Origin: CAVRCA01 sp963719345
Lineage (GTDB): Bacteria > Pseudomonadota > Alphaproteobacteria > Acetobacterales > Acetobacteraceae
Reading direction: 5' to 3'
Assembly: GCA_963719345.1 (NCBI GenBank)
Contig: CAVRCA010000005.1
Span: forward strand, 1 to 64,000
DNA: 64,000 nucleotides
Shown here piece after piece: positions 43,472 to 58,204 of the stretch. The position numbers and the translations under genes are program-made. Position 1 is the first letter of the stretch; every line of letters begins with the position of its first letter. Below the pieces are notes generated by a model. The model was not told the DNA's origin. It ran no database searches and saw only the letters and a list, made by a program, of their open reading frames with translations.

Positions 43472-44497
43472 ATGCCAGGCGAGCTATCGCGCCGGACGCT
43501 TCTACGCGGGGTTGGCGCCGCAGGGGCAAGTGCGGGGGCCGTCACCATCCTGCACCGTCCGGCTCACGCCGCAGAGTTCGATTACAAGCTCGCCAGCGTG
43601 CTGCCGGCGGATCACCCAATGATAGTCCGCGCCGGCGAGGTCGTCACCAAGATCCGTGAGGAGAGCGGCGGCCGGCTTGACATCAAGATCTATCCAAACA
43701 GCGTGCTGGGCGGGGACACGGCAATGCTCGCGCAGGCGATCTCCGGCGCGGTGCAGATGTATACGCTGAGCGGCGACATCCTCGCTTCCCGCAACGTGGC
43801 GACCGGCATAACCAGCACCGGCTTCGCATTCTCCGGCTACGACCAGGTCTGGGCTGCGATGGACGGCGATCTCGGCGCGTTCATCCGCGCCGAATCGGAG
43901 AAATCCGGGCTGCACTGCCTCGATAGGTTCTGGGATCACGGATTCCGCCAGATCACCACCCGCACCAAGCCGATCAAGTCGCCCGACGACCTGCACGGCT
44001 TCAAGATCCGCCTGCCGGTGGCGCCCACCATCATCGCCCTGTTCAAGAGCCTTGGCGCTTCGCCGACCGCCATCAACTTCGGCGAGGTGTACAGCGCGTT
44101 GCAGACCGGGATCGTCGATGGCCAGGAGAACCCGCTCATCCTGATCGACGTCGCCAAGCTCTACGAGGTGCAGAAGTTCTGCAGCATCACCAATCATGTC
44201 TGGGCCGGCTACACCGTGTCGTTCAACATGCAGGCCTGGAAGCGGCTGCCGACCGCGCTGCAGGAGATCGCCGCCCGTCACTTCGATGCTGCCGCCTTGC
44301 AGGAGCGCGACGACTGGACGGCGAAGAACAAGACGGTGCAACAAAGCCTGCAGGACAAGGGCATGGTCTTCAACACGCCGGATACGGCGCCGTTTCGCGA
44401 GGCGCTTCGCAAGTCCGGCTATTATCCCGAGATACGTCAGCGCGTCGGCGAGGCGGCGTGGAGCAAGCTCCAGCAATACGTCGGCCAACTGGCCTGA
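43472..44497 (+). CDS. TRAP transporter solute-binding protein, DctP family
   Basis: A 341-residue periplasmic receptor with a Tat signal (SRRTLLRGVGAAGASAGAVT). The DctP fold is visible: YKLASVLPADHPMIVRAGEV, IKIYPNSVLGGDTAMLAQ, the carboxylate-binding Arg in LHGFKIRLPVAPTI, FGEVYSALQTGIVDGQENPL and ITNHVWAGYTVSFNMQAWKR. AAGGGAAAAG lies just before ATG 43472. No DctQ/DctM membrane genes lie nearby, so it is an orphan receptor. It probably binds an organic acid; divergence from putA might suggest a proline-linked or amino-acid-derived ligand, which is inference. Confidence 0.93.
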   Translation: MPGELSRRTLLRGVGAAGASAGAVTILHRPAHAAEFDYKLASVLPADHPMIVRAGEVVTKIREESGGRLDIKIYPNSVLGGDTAMLAQAISGAVQMYTLSGDILASRNVATGITSTGFAFSGYDQVWAAMDGDLGAFIRAESEKSGLHCLDRFWDHGFRQITTRTKPIKSPDDLHGFKIRLPVAPTIIALFKSLGASPTAINFGEVYSALQTGIVDGQENPLILIDVAKLYEVQKFCSITNHVWAGYTVSFNMQAWKRLPTALQEIAARHFDAAALQERDDWTAKNKTVQQSLQDKGMVFNTPDTAPFREALRKSGYYPEIRQRVGEAAWSKLQQYVGQLA

Positions 44498-44541
44498 CCT
44501 CGGCGCCTGCAAGCTCCCGAATCCCGGTTCGATCCTTATAT

Positions 44542-44558
44542 CCTATCGACTAGCTAGG
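44542..44558 (+). promoter_or_regulatory. Candidate operator upstream of the Rrf2 gene
   Basis: CCTATCGACTAGCTAGG has CCTA/TAGG dyad arms, 65 bases before the regulator's start. A looser match, CCATACTTGACCGGTAGG, lies before the cysteine dioxygenase gene near 45132. Inference only. Confidence 0.3.
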
Positions 44559-44622
44559 GTTCCCGCCGGTGACGCGCTCACCCGGCGCGGGGTCCGGCTT
44601 GGTTTGGGGTTGAGCCACACCG

Positions 44623-45075
44623 ATGATGTCGAGCAAGGCCAAATACGCCGTGCGCGCCGCCGTGCTGTTGGCGGCGAGGGAGGCCGATGAGGGCTGGACC
44701 CCGACCGCCGAGGTAGCCCAGCTGCAGGCCATTCCGCCGAAATTCCTCGAAGCGATCCTGGTCGAATTGCGCAACAACAAGATCGTGGAGAGCCGGCGGG
44801 GGCCGAACGGGGGGCACCGGCTCGGGCGTCCGGCGCGGCACATCACGGTCGCCGACATCCTGCGCGCGATCGATGGCCCGCTGGCGCTGACCCCTTGCGC
44901 GAGTCGGACCCGCTTCGGCCCCTGCGCCGATTGCGAGGACATGGCGGTCTGCCCGCTGAAAGGGGTGATGCAGCAGGCCAGGGACGCAGTCGCGGACGTG
45001 CTTGAAAGCTGCTCGCTCTCGGCGCTGGTCGGATCACCCAAGCCGACGAGCAAGGCCCGCTCGCGGTCAAGCTGA
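44623..45075 (+). CDS. Rrf2-family transcriptional regulator with cysteine cluster
   Basis: A 150-residue winged-helix regulator: SKAKYAVRAAVLLAAREADE, AIPPKFLEAILVELRNNKIV, SRRGPNGGHRLGRPARHITV and DILRAIDGPL. Near the end are four Cys (PCASRTRFGPCADCEDMAVC), a likely iron-sulfur or thiol sensor site as in IscR/NsrR/CymR relatives. A second Met follows the first directly. Upstream, CCTATCGACTAGCTAGG (44542-44558) is a dyad that may be its own operator. It precedes cysteine dioxygenase, so control of cysteine/sulfur use is a reasonable guess. Confidence 0.9.
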   Translation: MMSSKAKYAVRAAVLLAAREADEGWTPTAEVAQLQAIPPKFLEAILVELRNNKIVESRRGPNGGHRLGRPARHITVADILRAIDGPLALTPCASRTRFGPCADCEDMAVCPLKGVMQQARDAVADVLESCSLSALVGSPKPTSKARSRSS

Positions 45076-45222
45076 TCGCGCTGCTTGGAAGCGCGGTGCA
45101 GCATACCGCTTCGTGATCGCGACCCGTTATTCCATACTTGACCGGTAGGCAATTGGCCATGCCATGTTGCGGCGAGCAAAGCCGTTCCTGCCGTCTGTCG
45201 AGACAAGTCAAGGAGTCGCGTG

Positions 45223-45795
45223 ATGCCGTTCAGCCCAATGGCCGGAGTGACCGCGCCTTCCGGTCCAGATACCATTTCCTCGTCTGCCGCGGATGGTCGC
45301 GGCTCCGGGTCGCTGCGGCGGATGCTGTGTGACATAGAGTGTGCGCACGCGTCTCTCCTTGACGAGCGACACCATGCCGTCGCAGCGGCGCTGGCGCCCC
45401 ACCTCTCCAGGCGCGACCTGCTTGAGGGTGCCGGCTGCCGGTGTTCGCCGGATGCCTACACGCGCCATCTGCTGCACGAGGGGGACGGCTACTCGGTGCT
45501 CGCCCTGGTCTGGCGACCCGGGCAGATGTCGCCGGTTCACGCCCACCGCACGTGGTGCGTGTTCGGCGTCCACTGTGGCTGGATGACCGAGACCTTTTTC
45601 GATCGCACCGAGGCGGGTGCCGAGCCGGTAGCCTGTGCGGCGCGCCGGGCCGGCGACGTCGGCGGCGGCCCCGCCAGCCCGGAAGCCATCCATCGGCTCG
45701 CCAATCTCGGGACCGAGGTGGCGATTTCCGTCCATGTCTACGCCGCGCGCTTCGCCCGGCTCGCTCAGGAGGTGAACCTTGTCCTCGCCGCCTGA
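45223..45795 (+). CDS. Cysteine dioxygenase family protein (type I, cupin)
   Basis: A 190-residue cupin thiol dioxygenase that would oxidise cysteine (or 3-mercaptopropionate) to the sulfinate. Iron ligands are in MSPVHAHRTWCVFGVHCGWM (HxH) and in SPEAIHRLANLG (third His). ALVWRPGQMSPVHAH is the core strand entry. The N-terminal 30 residues look disordered. AGGAG lies seven to ten bases before ATG 45223 (GTG 45220 is also possible). It lies downstream of the Rrf2 regulator and overlaps the nitroreductase start. Confidence 0.87.
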   Translation: MPFSPMAGVTAPSGPDTISSSAADGRGSGSLRRMLCDIECAHASLLDERHHAVAAALAPHLSRRDLLEGAGCRCSPDAYTRHLLHEGDGYSVLALVWRPGQMSPVHAHRTWCVFGVHCGWMTETFFDRTEAGAEPVACAARRAGDVGGGPASPEAIHRLANLGTEVAISVHVYAARFARLAQEVNLVLAA

Positions 45796-46498
45796 TGCGA
45801 TGAGCGAGATCGGGCTGTTCGACGCCATGTACACGGCGCGCGCCTTGCGCCGGCTGAAACCTGACCCGGTGCCGGACGCCCTCATCGCCCGCATCCTGGA
45901 GGCGGGCACCCGCGCCGGTTCGGGCGGCAACGCGCAGGGCTGGGCTTTCATCGTCGTGCGGGACGCCGAGCAGCGTCGCCGGATCGGTGCGATCTACCGG
46001 CGCGGCTCCGACATTTCCGAGGCGGTCTATGCCGCGCGCGGGCGCCCGCCGCATCTGACGGACGCGCAATACCGGCAGATGATGACGGGCGGGGCGCATC
46101 TTTGGGACCACATGGGCGAGGCGCCGGTGCTGCTCGTCCCGTGCGTCAGGAGCAACTCGCTGCCGCCCAGGGAGGTGCTGCCGGCCGACGTGCAGGCGCG
46201 CTACGAGGATCTGCGCCCCTATCCGCAGCTCATCCGCGGCGCCAGCATCTACCCGGCGGTGCAGAACATCATCCTGGCGTGCCGGGCGCTCGGGCTCGCC
46301 ACCCTGATCACCACGAATTATCTTTATTACGAGGCCGAGCTGAAAGCGGCGCTCGGCATCCCCGACGACATGTTTCCCGCCGCGCTGATGCCGATCGGCT
46401 GGCCGGTTGGCAAATTCGGCCCGGTCAGCCGCAAGCCGGTTGGCGAGGTCGCGTTCGCAGACCGCTGGGGCGAGCCGCTGATCGGGGCGGATGGCTGA
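45779..46498 (+). CDS. Nitroreductase-family flavoprotein
   Basis: A 239-residue FMN oxidoreductase: YTARALRRLKPDPVPDALIA (FMN phosphate Arg residues), RAGSGGNAQGWAFIVVRDAE, YPAVQNIILACRALGLATLI and PIGWPVGKFGPVSRKPVGEV. A very good AGGAGGTGA sits ahead of TTG 45779, inside the 3' end of the dioxygenase gene, while the ATG at 45800 has no ribosome-binding site. I therefore favour the TTG start and translational coupling. The substrate is unknown. Confidence 0.87.
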   Translation: MSSPPDAMSEIGLFDAMYTARALRRLKPDPVPDALIARILEAGTRAGSGGNAQGWAFIVVRDAEQRRRIGAIYRRGSDISEAVYAARGRPPHLTDAQYRQMMTGGAHLWDHMGEAPVLLVPCVRSNSLPPREVLPADVQARYEDLRPYPQLIRGASIYPAVQNIILACRALGLATLITTNYLYYEAELKAALGIPDDMFPAALMPIGWPVGKFGPVSRKPVGEVAFADRWGEPLIGADG

Positions 46499-46586
46499 CC
46501 CCGCGGCGGCCAGGCTGGCGCGGCCGGCTTGTGCATTGACCCCCAGGCGCTAACCTCGCAGCCGGACAGGATCGGGGGACCGCGGC

Positions 46587-47114
46587 ATGGCCGAGGACGA
46601 GCACAATCTCGAGGGCTGGCAGCACGGGCTCTACGAACAGTTGCGGGCCGCCGGCGTCACCCAGTTCGGCTACGTTCCGGACGCCGGGCACCGCGTCCTG
46701 ATCGACCGCTCCCTGGCCGATCCCGACGTCCATTCCGTGGCGCTCACCACCGAGGAGGAGGGGGTCGCGATGCTGGCCGGCGCCGATCTCGGCGGCGCGC
46801 GCGGCGTGCTGCTGATGCAGTCGAGCGGGGCCGGCAACTGCATCAACATGCTGTCGCTTACCGTCGGCGGCCGGTTCCCCTTCCTCACCTTGGTCAGCAT
46901 GCGGGGCGATTTCGGCGAGGGGAACCCGTGGCAGTTCCCGATGGGTCAGGCCACCCAGAAGGTGCTGGAGGCGATGGGGCTGATCGTCATGCGCATCGAT
47001 CGGCCGGAGGACGTCGCCCCGACCACCGAGGCCGCGCTGACGATGGCCTTCCAGTCCGGTTTCGCCGTCGCGGTCCTGCTGGGCCAGCGGCTCATCGGCG
47101 CCAAGAAGTTCTGA
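46587..47114 (+). CDS. comD: TPP-dependent decarboxylase alpha subunit (sulfopyruvate/phosphonopyruvate type)
   Basis: A 175-residue pyrimidine-binding half of a TPP enzyme: AAGVTQFGYVPDAGHRVLID, the catalytic Glu in VALTTEEEGVAMLAGADLGG, and LMQSSGAGNCINMLSLTVGG, PFLTLVSMRGDFGEGNPWQF. Similar to ComD, the alpha subunit of sulfopyruvate decarboxylase, and to phosphonopyruvate decarboxylase. It needs the beta subunit encoded 13 bases downstream. The symbol is by similarity only; the substrate is not proven. Confidence 0.75.
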   Translation: MAEDEHNLEGWQHGLYEQLRAAGVTQFGYVPDAGHRVLIDRSLADPDVHSVALTTEEEGVAMLAGADLGGARGVLLMQSSGAGNCINMLSLTVGGRFPFLTLVSMRGDFGEGNPWQFPMGQATQKVLEAMGLIVMRIDRPEDVAPTTEAALTMAFQSGFAVAVLLGQRLIGAKKF

Positions 47115-47127
47115 GGGAGACCGGATC

Positions 47128-47745
47128 ATGGCACGACCCAAGCGGATGCAGACCGCCGGCCACCCCGAGCCGGTGCTCGACCGGCGCGAGGCGGTGCCGG
47201 CGCTGATCGAGCGGCCGCAGGATTTTCTCATCGTCGCCGGGCTCGCCGGCGCGGCCCAGGAACTGACGGCGATCTCGCAGGACAGCGCGCTCAATTTCCC
47301 GCTTGGCGGCGCGATGGGGGCGGCGGTCCCGATGGCGCTCGGGCTCGCCCTCGCGCAGCCGAAGCGGCGGGTGCTGTGCGTCACCGGGGACGGCGAACTG
47401 CTGATGAACCTCGGCTCGCTCGCGACCGCGGCGGCGATGAACCCGCCCAACCTGACCATCGTCTGCGTCGACAATTGCCGCTACGGCGAGACCGGCAACC
47501 AGGAGACCCATACCGGCATGGGCGTCCGGCTCGATACCATTGCCGACGGCTCCGGCATCCCGGTGGTCTTCACCGTCAACACCGCCGACCAGTTGCCGGA
47601 AGGCCGGCGCCTCGTGAACGAGGGTGGCGGGCTGAGCTTCATCCTGCTGCGGGTGAAGGAAGGTCCGGCGCTCCGCAAGAAGCGCCGGTTCGAGCCGGCA
47701 TGGGTGCGCGACCGGTTTCGGGCGGCGCTGCTGGGGCCAGCCTGA
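47128..47745 (+). CDS. comE: TPP-dependent decarboxylase beta subunit (sulfopyruvate/phosphonopyruvate type)
   Basis: A 205-residue TPP/Mg-binding half: NFPLGGAMGAAVPMALGLAL, the TPP motif VLCVTGDGELLMNLGSLATA and VCVDNCRYGETGNQ (GDG...N type), ending ILLRVKEGPALRKKRRFEPA. It pairs with the preceding alpha subunit as in ComDE. GGGAG lies ten bases before the ATG. With the cysteine dioxygenase upstream, a route from cysteine-derived sulfonates to sulfoacetaldehyde can be imagined, but cysteate formation genes are not seen here. Confidence 0.75.
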   Translation: MARPKRMQTAGHPEPVLDRREAVPALIERPQDFLIVAGLAGAAQELTAISQDSALNFPLGGAMGAAVPMALGLALAQPKRRVLCVTGDGELLMNLGSLATAAAMNPPNLTIVCVDNCRYGETGNQETHTGMGVRLDTIADGSGIPVVFTVNTADQLPEGRRLVNEGGGLSFILLRVKEGPALRKKRRFEPAWVRDRFRAALLGPA

Positions 47746-47755
47746 CCCTCTCAGC

Positions 47756-47812
47756 GGGAAGGTATTTCCCTGACGGATAGGATCGGCTAGACACGCCGGG
47801 AAAATATTTCCC
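47756..47812 (+). promoter_or_regulatory. Two GGGAA-RR-TATTTCCC palindromes upstream of carB
   Basis: GGGAAGGTATTTCCC (47756-47770) and GGGAAAATATTTCCC (47798-47812) are near-identical dyads whose centres are 42 bp apart, four turns of B-DNA. The second extends to CCGGGAAAATATTTCCCGG and ends ten bases before the carB ATG. They look like paired operators for a regulator controlling carB, or an RNA hairpin covering the ribosome-binding site. The AT-rich centres stand out in a GC-rich context. Confidence 0.6.
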
Positions 47813-47822
47813 GGACCTCGCC

Positions 47823-51065
<3,243 letters not shown>

Positions 51066-51160
51066 GCCCCGTCGCTGCCGGCGCCCACCGGCCGCGGCGG
51101 TTCTCTATGGACGCCCGCGTACTTCGCTTGCCGAAAACTGCCACGACCGAGGACTTTGCC

Positions 51161-51634
51161 GTGCAGAAGTTTCCGATGACCGGCCCCGGGCTGCAGCGGC
51201 TGGAAACCGAGCTCCGCCAGCTCAAGGCGGAGGAGCGCCCGGCCATCATTCGTGCGATCGCCGAGGCGCGCAGCCACGGCGACCTGAGCGAGAACGCTGA
51301 ATACCATGCGGCGCGGGAGCGGCAATCCTTCATCGAGGGACGGATTGCCGAGCTTGAGGAAATCGTCTCCGCGGCGGAGGTGATCGACCCGGCCAGCCTC
51401 TCCGGCGACCACGTCAAGTTCGGCGCCCATGTGCGGCTGATCGACGAAGAGACCGAGAAGGAGGCAACCTATCAGATCGTCGGGCTGCACGAGGCCGACA
51501 TCAAGCTTGGTCGGCTCTCCGTCTCCTCGCCGCTGGCCAAGGCGCTGATCGGCAAGAAGGTCGGCGACAGCATTTCGGTGCCGGCGCCGGGCGGCGACCG
51601 TACCTACGAGATACTTGGCGTCCGGTTCGGCTAA
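51161..51634 (+). CDS. greA: Transcription elongation factor GreA
   Basis: A 157-residue protein that rescues backtracked RNA polymerase. The coiled-coil tip motif with catalytic acids is AEARSHGDLSENAEYHAARE, preceded by MTGPGLQRLETELRQLKAEE. The C-terminal FKBP-like domain has IVGLHEADIKLGRLSVSSPL and AKALIGKKVGDSISVPAPGG. GTG 51161 (VQKFPMT) with GAGGA seven bases upstream fits the family start and length; an upstream ATG at 51107 would add 18 unlike residues. It lies 95 bases after carB, the order found in many Alphaproteobacteria. Confidence 0.95.
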   Translation: MQKFPMTGPGLQRLETELRQLKAEERPAIIRAIAEARSHGDLSENAEYHAARERQSFIEGRIAELEEIVSAAEVIDPASLSGDHVKFGAHVRLIDEETEKEATYQIVGLHEADIKLGRLSVSSPLAKALIGKKVGDSISVPAPGGDRTYEILGVRFG

Positions 51635-51662
51635 GCTGCTCCGGCCACAACCGGAGAGTGCC

Positions 51663-52859
51663 ATGATCGGGCTGGCCGACGTCGAGGCGGCGGCGTGCCG
51701 CATCGCCGGACGCGTGCTGCGCACGCCCACGGTGCCGTGCGATGCGCTGTCGCGGCTGACCGGCGCCGACATCGTGCTCAAGCTCGACCATCTGCAGGCG
51801 ACCGGCGCGTTCAAGGAGCGTGGCGCGGCGAACCGCATCGCCCTGCTCACGGCGGCGGAGCGGAAAGCCGGGGTCATCGCCATGTCCGCCGGCAACCACG
51901 CCCAGGCGGTCGCCCGCCACGCCAGCCTGAACGGCATCGCCGCCACGATCGTGATGCCGCGCTTTACGCCGGCGACCAAGATCACCCGCACCGCTGCCTG
52001 GGGCGCCAAGATTGTCCTGCATGGCGCCTCGCTCGCGGAAGCCGCCGCCCACGCGCGGGGCTTGGCGGCGGAGCAGCGCCTCGTCTTCATCCACCCCTAC
52101 GACGACCCCGCGGTGATCGCCGGGCAGGGCACGCTCGCGCTCGAATTGCTGGAGGACGCGCCCGATCTCGACGCCATCATCATCCCGGTGGGAGGCGGTG
52201 GGCTGCTGGCCGGCTGCGCGGCGGCGGCGGCGGCGGTCAGGCCGGGCATTGCCGTCTGGGGCGCCGAAGTCGAGACCTACGCGGCAATGGCCCAGCGCCT
52301 GGCCGGGCAGCTGGTGGCGGTAGGCGGCCCGACGATCGCCGAGGGCATCGCCGTGCGCGACGTGGGCGAGCTGCCACTCGCCATCATCCGGGCGTGCGCC
52401 GCCGGCGTGCTGACGGTGACCGAGCCCGCCATCGAGGAGGCGGTCGGGCACCTGGTGGAAGGGGCCAAGATCGCCGCCGAGGGGGCCGGGGCCGCGGGCC
52501 TTGCGCTGCTGCTCACCGATCCGGCCCGGTTCCGCGGCAAGCGGGTGGGAATACCGATTACCGGCGGCAACATCGATGCCCGCATCCTGTCCAACGTCTT
52601 GCTGCGCAACCTGCTGCGCGACGGACGGCTGCTCCGGCTTCACCTGCAGATCCCCGACCGGCCAGGCGTCTTGGCCGACATCGCGGGGAAAATCGGCGGG
52701 CGGGGCGGCAACATCATCGAGGTCTCGCACCAGCGGCTTTTTGCGGCCGCCAGCGTGCAGGCGGCCGAGCTCGAGGTGCTGGTCGAGGCGCGCGACCCGC
52801 TGCACGCGGCGGAGATCGTGAGCGCGCTGGAAGCGTCCTACGTGGTCAGGCGGATCTGA
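51663..52859 (+). CDS. ilvA: Threonine ammonia-lyase
   Basis: A 398-residue PLP enzyme that deaminates threonine to 2-oxobutyrate for isoleucine synthesis or catabolism. The PLP lysine is in LQATGAFKERGAANRI, the phosphate loop in IIPVGGGGLLAGCAA, and AMSAGNHAQAVARHAS is the substrate loop. A C-terminal single ACT-like domain (LQIPDRPGVLADIAGKIGGR) suggests allosteric control and fits the short (tdcB/ilvA1) type. GGAG lies nine bases before ATG 51663. It follows greA by 28 bases. Confidence 0.93.
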   Translation: MIGLADVEAAACRIAGRVLRTPTVPCDALSRLTGADIVLKLDHLQATGAFKERGAANRIALLTAAERKAGVIAMSAGNHAQAVARHASLNGIAATIVMPRFTPATKITRTAAWGAKIVLHGASLAEAAAHARGLAAEQRLVFIHPYDDPAVIAGQGTLALELLEDAPDLDAIIIPVGGGGLLAGCAAAAAAVRPGIAVWGAEVETYAAMAQRLAGQLVAVGGPTIAEGIAVRDVGELPLAIIRACAAGVLTVTEPAIEEAVGHLVEGAKIAAEGAGAAGLALLLTDPARFRGKRVGIPITGGNIDARILSNVLLRNLLRDGRLLRLHLQIPDRPGVLADIAGKIGGRGGNIIEVSHQRLFAAASVQAAELEVLVEARDPLHAAEIVSALEASYVVRRI

Positions 52860-52860
52860 C

Positions 52861-53070
52861 TTACGGCAGCGGCTTGCCGAGCGAGCCGTCCGGGCGCGTC
52901 GGCTGGTCGCGGTTCTGATCGGCCTGGTTCCTCTCCGGTCCGTCGCGCAGCACCCCTTTCGGCAGTTCGGCCCGGTTGCCGGGCATCGTCCGGTTGGCCA
53001 CCCGTACATTCTCGTCCCGCACGCCCTGCGTTCGGGACGCGGCGGTGGTCGGCTTATCGTTGGCGCTCAC
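52861..53070 (-). CDS. Small hydrophilic protein (69 aa), probably disordered
   Basis: MSANDKPTTAASRTQGVRDE and onward to PDGSLGKPLP, a polar, Pro/Asn/Arg-rich sequence without hydrophobic core. A strong AGGAGG eight bases before GTG 53070 supports real translation. It is convergent with ilvA (one base apart) and divergent from mfd. Function unknown. Confidence 0.6.
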   Translation of the reverse strand: MSANDKPTTAASRTQGVRDENVRVANRTMPGNRAELPKGVLRDGPERNQADQNRDQPTRPDGSLGKPLP

Positions 53071-53183
53071 GGATCAAACCTCCTGCGGGACAGCCCGTGG
53101 AGAGAACCCCCTTCCGCGCCGCGGGTTGCCGGAACGGTCCGGCGCCCAGCCCGTTGCTGCCTGACGGCGGTTGGGAGCAGGCG

Positions 53184-56404
<3,221 letters not shown>

Positions 56405-56472
56405 CGACCTGGAATTGCCACCGGCTCGGTGCCGCCTCAGATAATGTGGAGCGACTTAACGGGAGGATCGCG

Positions 56473-57351
56473 ATGCGGATCGAGCCGACAGGGGAAGCAC
56501 TCGGAGCGCGGGTGACCGGGATCGACCTCGGCCAGCCGCTCTCGCCCGCGGATTTCCGGACCATCCTGCGCGCGCTGGGCGAGCACGGGGTGCTGTCGTT
56601 TCCCGACCAGATTTTTGGCGTCGATGCGTTCGCCGCGTTCGGCGGGCGCTTCGGCGAGCTTGAGATCAACGTCGCCAACACCTTTCACGAACCGGGGCAT
56701 CCGGAGGTGATGGTGCTGTCCAACCTCAAGCGGGACGGCAAGCCGATCGGCTTCGGCGACGCCGGGCAGGGTTGGCACACCGACATGTCGTACAGCGACG
56801 TCATCGCCTTCGCCAATATCCTGCATGCGCAAAGAGTGCCGACGCGCGACGGGCGGCCGCTCGGCGACACGCAGTTCTTGAACATGCACGCCGCCTACGA
56901 AGGCCTGCCCGAGGACGTGAAGTCGCGGCTGGCCGGGCGCACCGCGACGCACGACTTCATCAAGTTTTGGGACATGATGCGCGCCCGCCCCGGCAACACT
57001 CGCCCGCCGCTCACCGAGGCGCAGCGCCGCAAGAAGCCGCCGGTGTCGCAGCCGATCTTCCGCACGCATCCGATCACCGGGCGCACGGTGCTGTACTGCA
57101 ACCCCGGTTACGCGATGCGCATCGACGGGATGGAGGAACGCGAGAGTGACGCGATGCTCGATTTCCTGTTCCGCCACCAGTCACAGGAAAAATACCTGCA
57201 CGCGCATCATTGGCGCGAGGGCGAGGTGCTGATGTGGGACAACATCGGCACGACCCACAACGCCGTAGCCGACTACCGCGAGGACGAGCCGCGCTACATG
57301 CGCCGCGTGCAGGTGATGGCGACACTCGATTACACCAAGCTCGCGGCGTAG
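56473..57351 (+). CDS. TauD/TfdA-family dioxygenase
   Basis: A 292-residue Fe(II)/2-oxoglutarate dioxygenase: GARVTGIDLGQPLSPADFRT, HxD in GQGWHTDMSYSDV (about residue 100), FRTHPITGRTVLYCNPGYAM, and the distal His and Arg in MWDNIGTTHNAVADYREDEP with MRRVQVMATL. GGGAGGA lies six bases before ATG 56473. It follows mfd by 68 bases but is functionally unrelated. The substrate is unknown (sulfonate, aryloxyacetate or carnitine-like). Confidence 0.92.
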   Translation: MRIEPTGEALGARVTGIDLGQPLSPADFRTILRALGEHGVLSFPDQIFGVDAFAAFGGRFGELEINVANTFHEPGHPEVMVLSNLKRDGKPIGFGDAGQGWHTDMSYSDVIAFANILHAQRVPTRDGRPLGDTQFLNMHAAYEGLPEDVKSRLAGRTATHDFIKFWDMMRARPGNTRPPLTEAQRRKKPPVSQPIFRTHPITGRTVLYCNPGYAMRIDGMEERESDAMLDFLFRHQSQEKYLHAHHWREGEVLMWDNIGTTHNAVADYREDEPRYMRRVQVMATLDYTKLAA

Positions 57352-57397
57352 GCCCTCTCCCGGTCCCTCACCCGACCCTCCCCTTTGGGAGAGGGCC
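57351..57397 (+). terminator. Hairpin between the convergent TauD and SDR genes
   Basis: GGCCCTCTCCC (57351-57361) and GGGAGAGGGCC (57387-57397) form an 11-bp perfect stem with a 25-base CT-rich loop. It starts on the last base of the TauD stop codon. The pattern is a common intergenic repeat in GC-rich Alphaproteobacteria, and may act as a bidirectional terminator. Confidence 0.55.
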
Positions 57398-57411
57398 GGG
57401 GTAAGGGCGCT

Positions 57412-58179
57412 TCACGTCGCCATGTAGCCGCCATCGACGTTGTAGAGCGCGCCGGTGACGAACGAGGCGCGTTCCGAGCAGAGCCAGACGACCATTTCGG
57501 CGATCTCCTCGGGGCGGCCCATGCGCCTGAACGGCACCTGCGACATGATCTGCTCGCCGCGCCGCTGCATGGTGTCCCTCGTCATGTTCGTCTCGATATA
57601 GCCGGGGCACACGGCGTTCACCCGGATACCTTGCTGGGCATATTCCAGTGCCGCCGTCTTGGTCAGGCCGGACACGCCGTGCTTGCTCGCCACGTAGGCC
57701 GACGACGTCGGCAGGCCGATCAGCCCGGCGATCGAGGCGGTGTTGACGATGGCGCCGCCGCCCTGCTCCAGCATCCGGATCAGTTCGTGCTTCATGCAGA
57801 GCCAGACGCCGGTCAGGTTGATGGCGATCAGCTTGTCGAACGATTCCTCCGACCACTCGTGCGTCTTCTGTCCGGCAGCCCCGACATAAGCGCCCGACAC
57901 GCCAGCGTTGTTGAAGGCGCAATCGAGCCGGCCATAAGCGGAAACAACCTTGCTCACCATCGCGGCGACCTCGGCGCTTCGCGTCACGTCCGCCTGCACG
58001 AACATCGCCTGGCCGCCGGCGGCGTTGATCAGGCCGATCGTCTCCTGCGCGATCGCCTCCGACACGTCCGCCACCGCGACGCGGGCGCCTTCGCGCGCCA
58101 TGGCAACCGCGGTCGCGCGGCCGATGCCGCCGCCGCCGCCGGTGACCAGGGCCGTCTTGCCTTCGAGGATGCCGGGCAT
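57412..58179 (-). CDS. SDR-family NAD(P)-dependent oxidoreductase
   Basis: A 255-residue classical short-chain dehydrogenase. The cofactor loop is ALVTGGGGGIGRATAVAMAR, NNAGVSG follows strand 4, and the catalytic Ser is in TASIAGLIGLPTSSAYVASK with the YxxxK pair; RVNAVCPGYIETNM and GALYNVDGGYMAT are C-terminal signatures. AGGAGG lies four bases before ATG 58179. It is divergent from a TetR regulator, which probably controls it. Confidence 0.95.
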   Translation of the reverse strand: MPGILEGKTALVTGGGGGIGRATAVAMAREGARVAVADVSEAIAQETIGLINAAGGQAMFVQADVTRSAEVAAMVSKVVSAYGRLDCAFNNAGVSGAYVGAAGQKTHEWSEESFDKLIAINLTGVWLCMKHELIRMLEQGGGAIVNTASIAGLIGLPTSSAYVASKHGVSGLTKTAALEYAQQGIRVNAVCPGYIETNMTRDTMQRRGEQIMSQVPFRRMGRPEEIAEMVVWLCSERASFVTGALYNVDGGYMAT

Positions 58180-58204
58180 CGTTCCTCCTTGGTGATCTGT
58201 TGTT

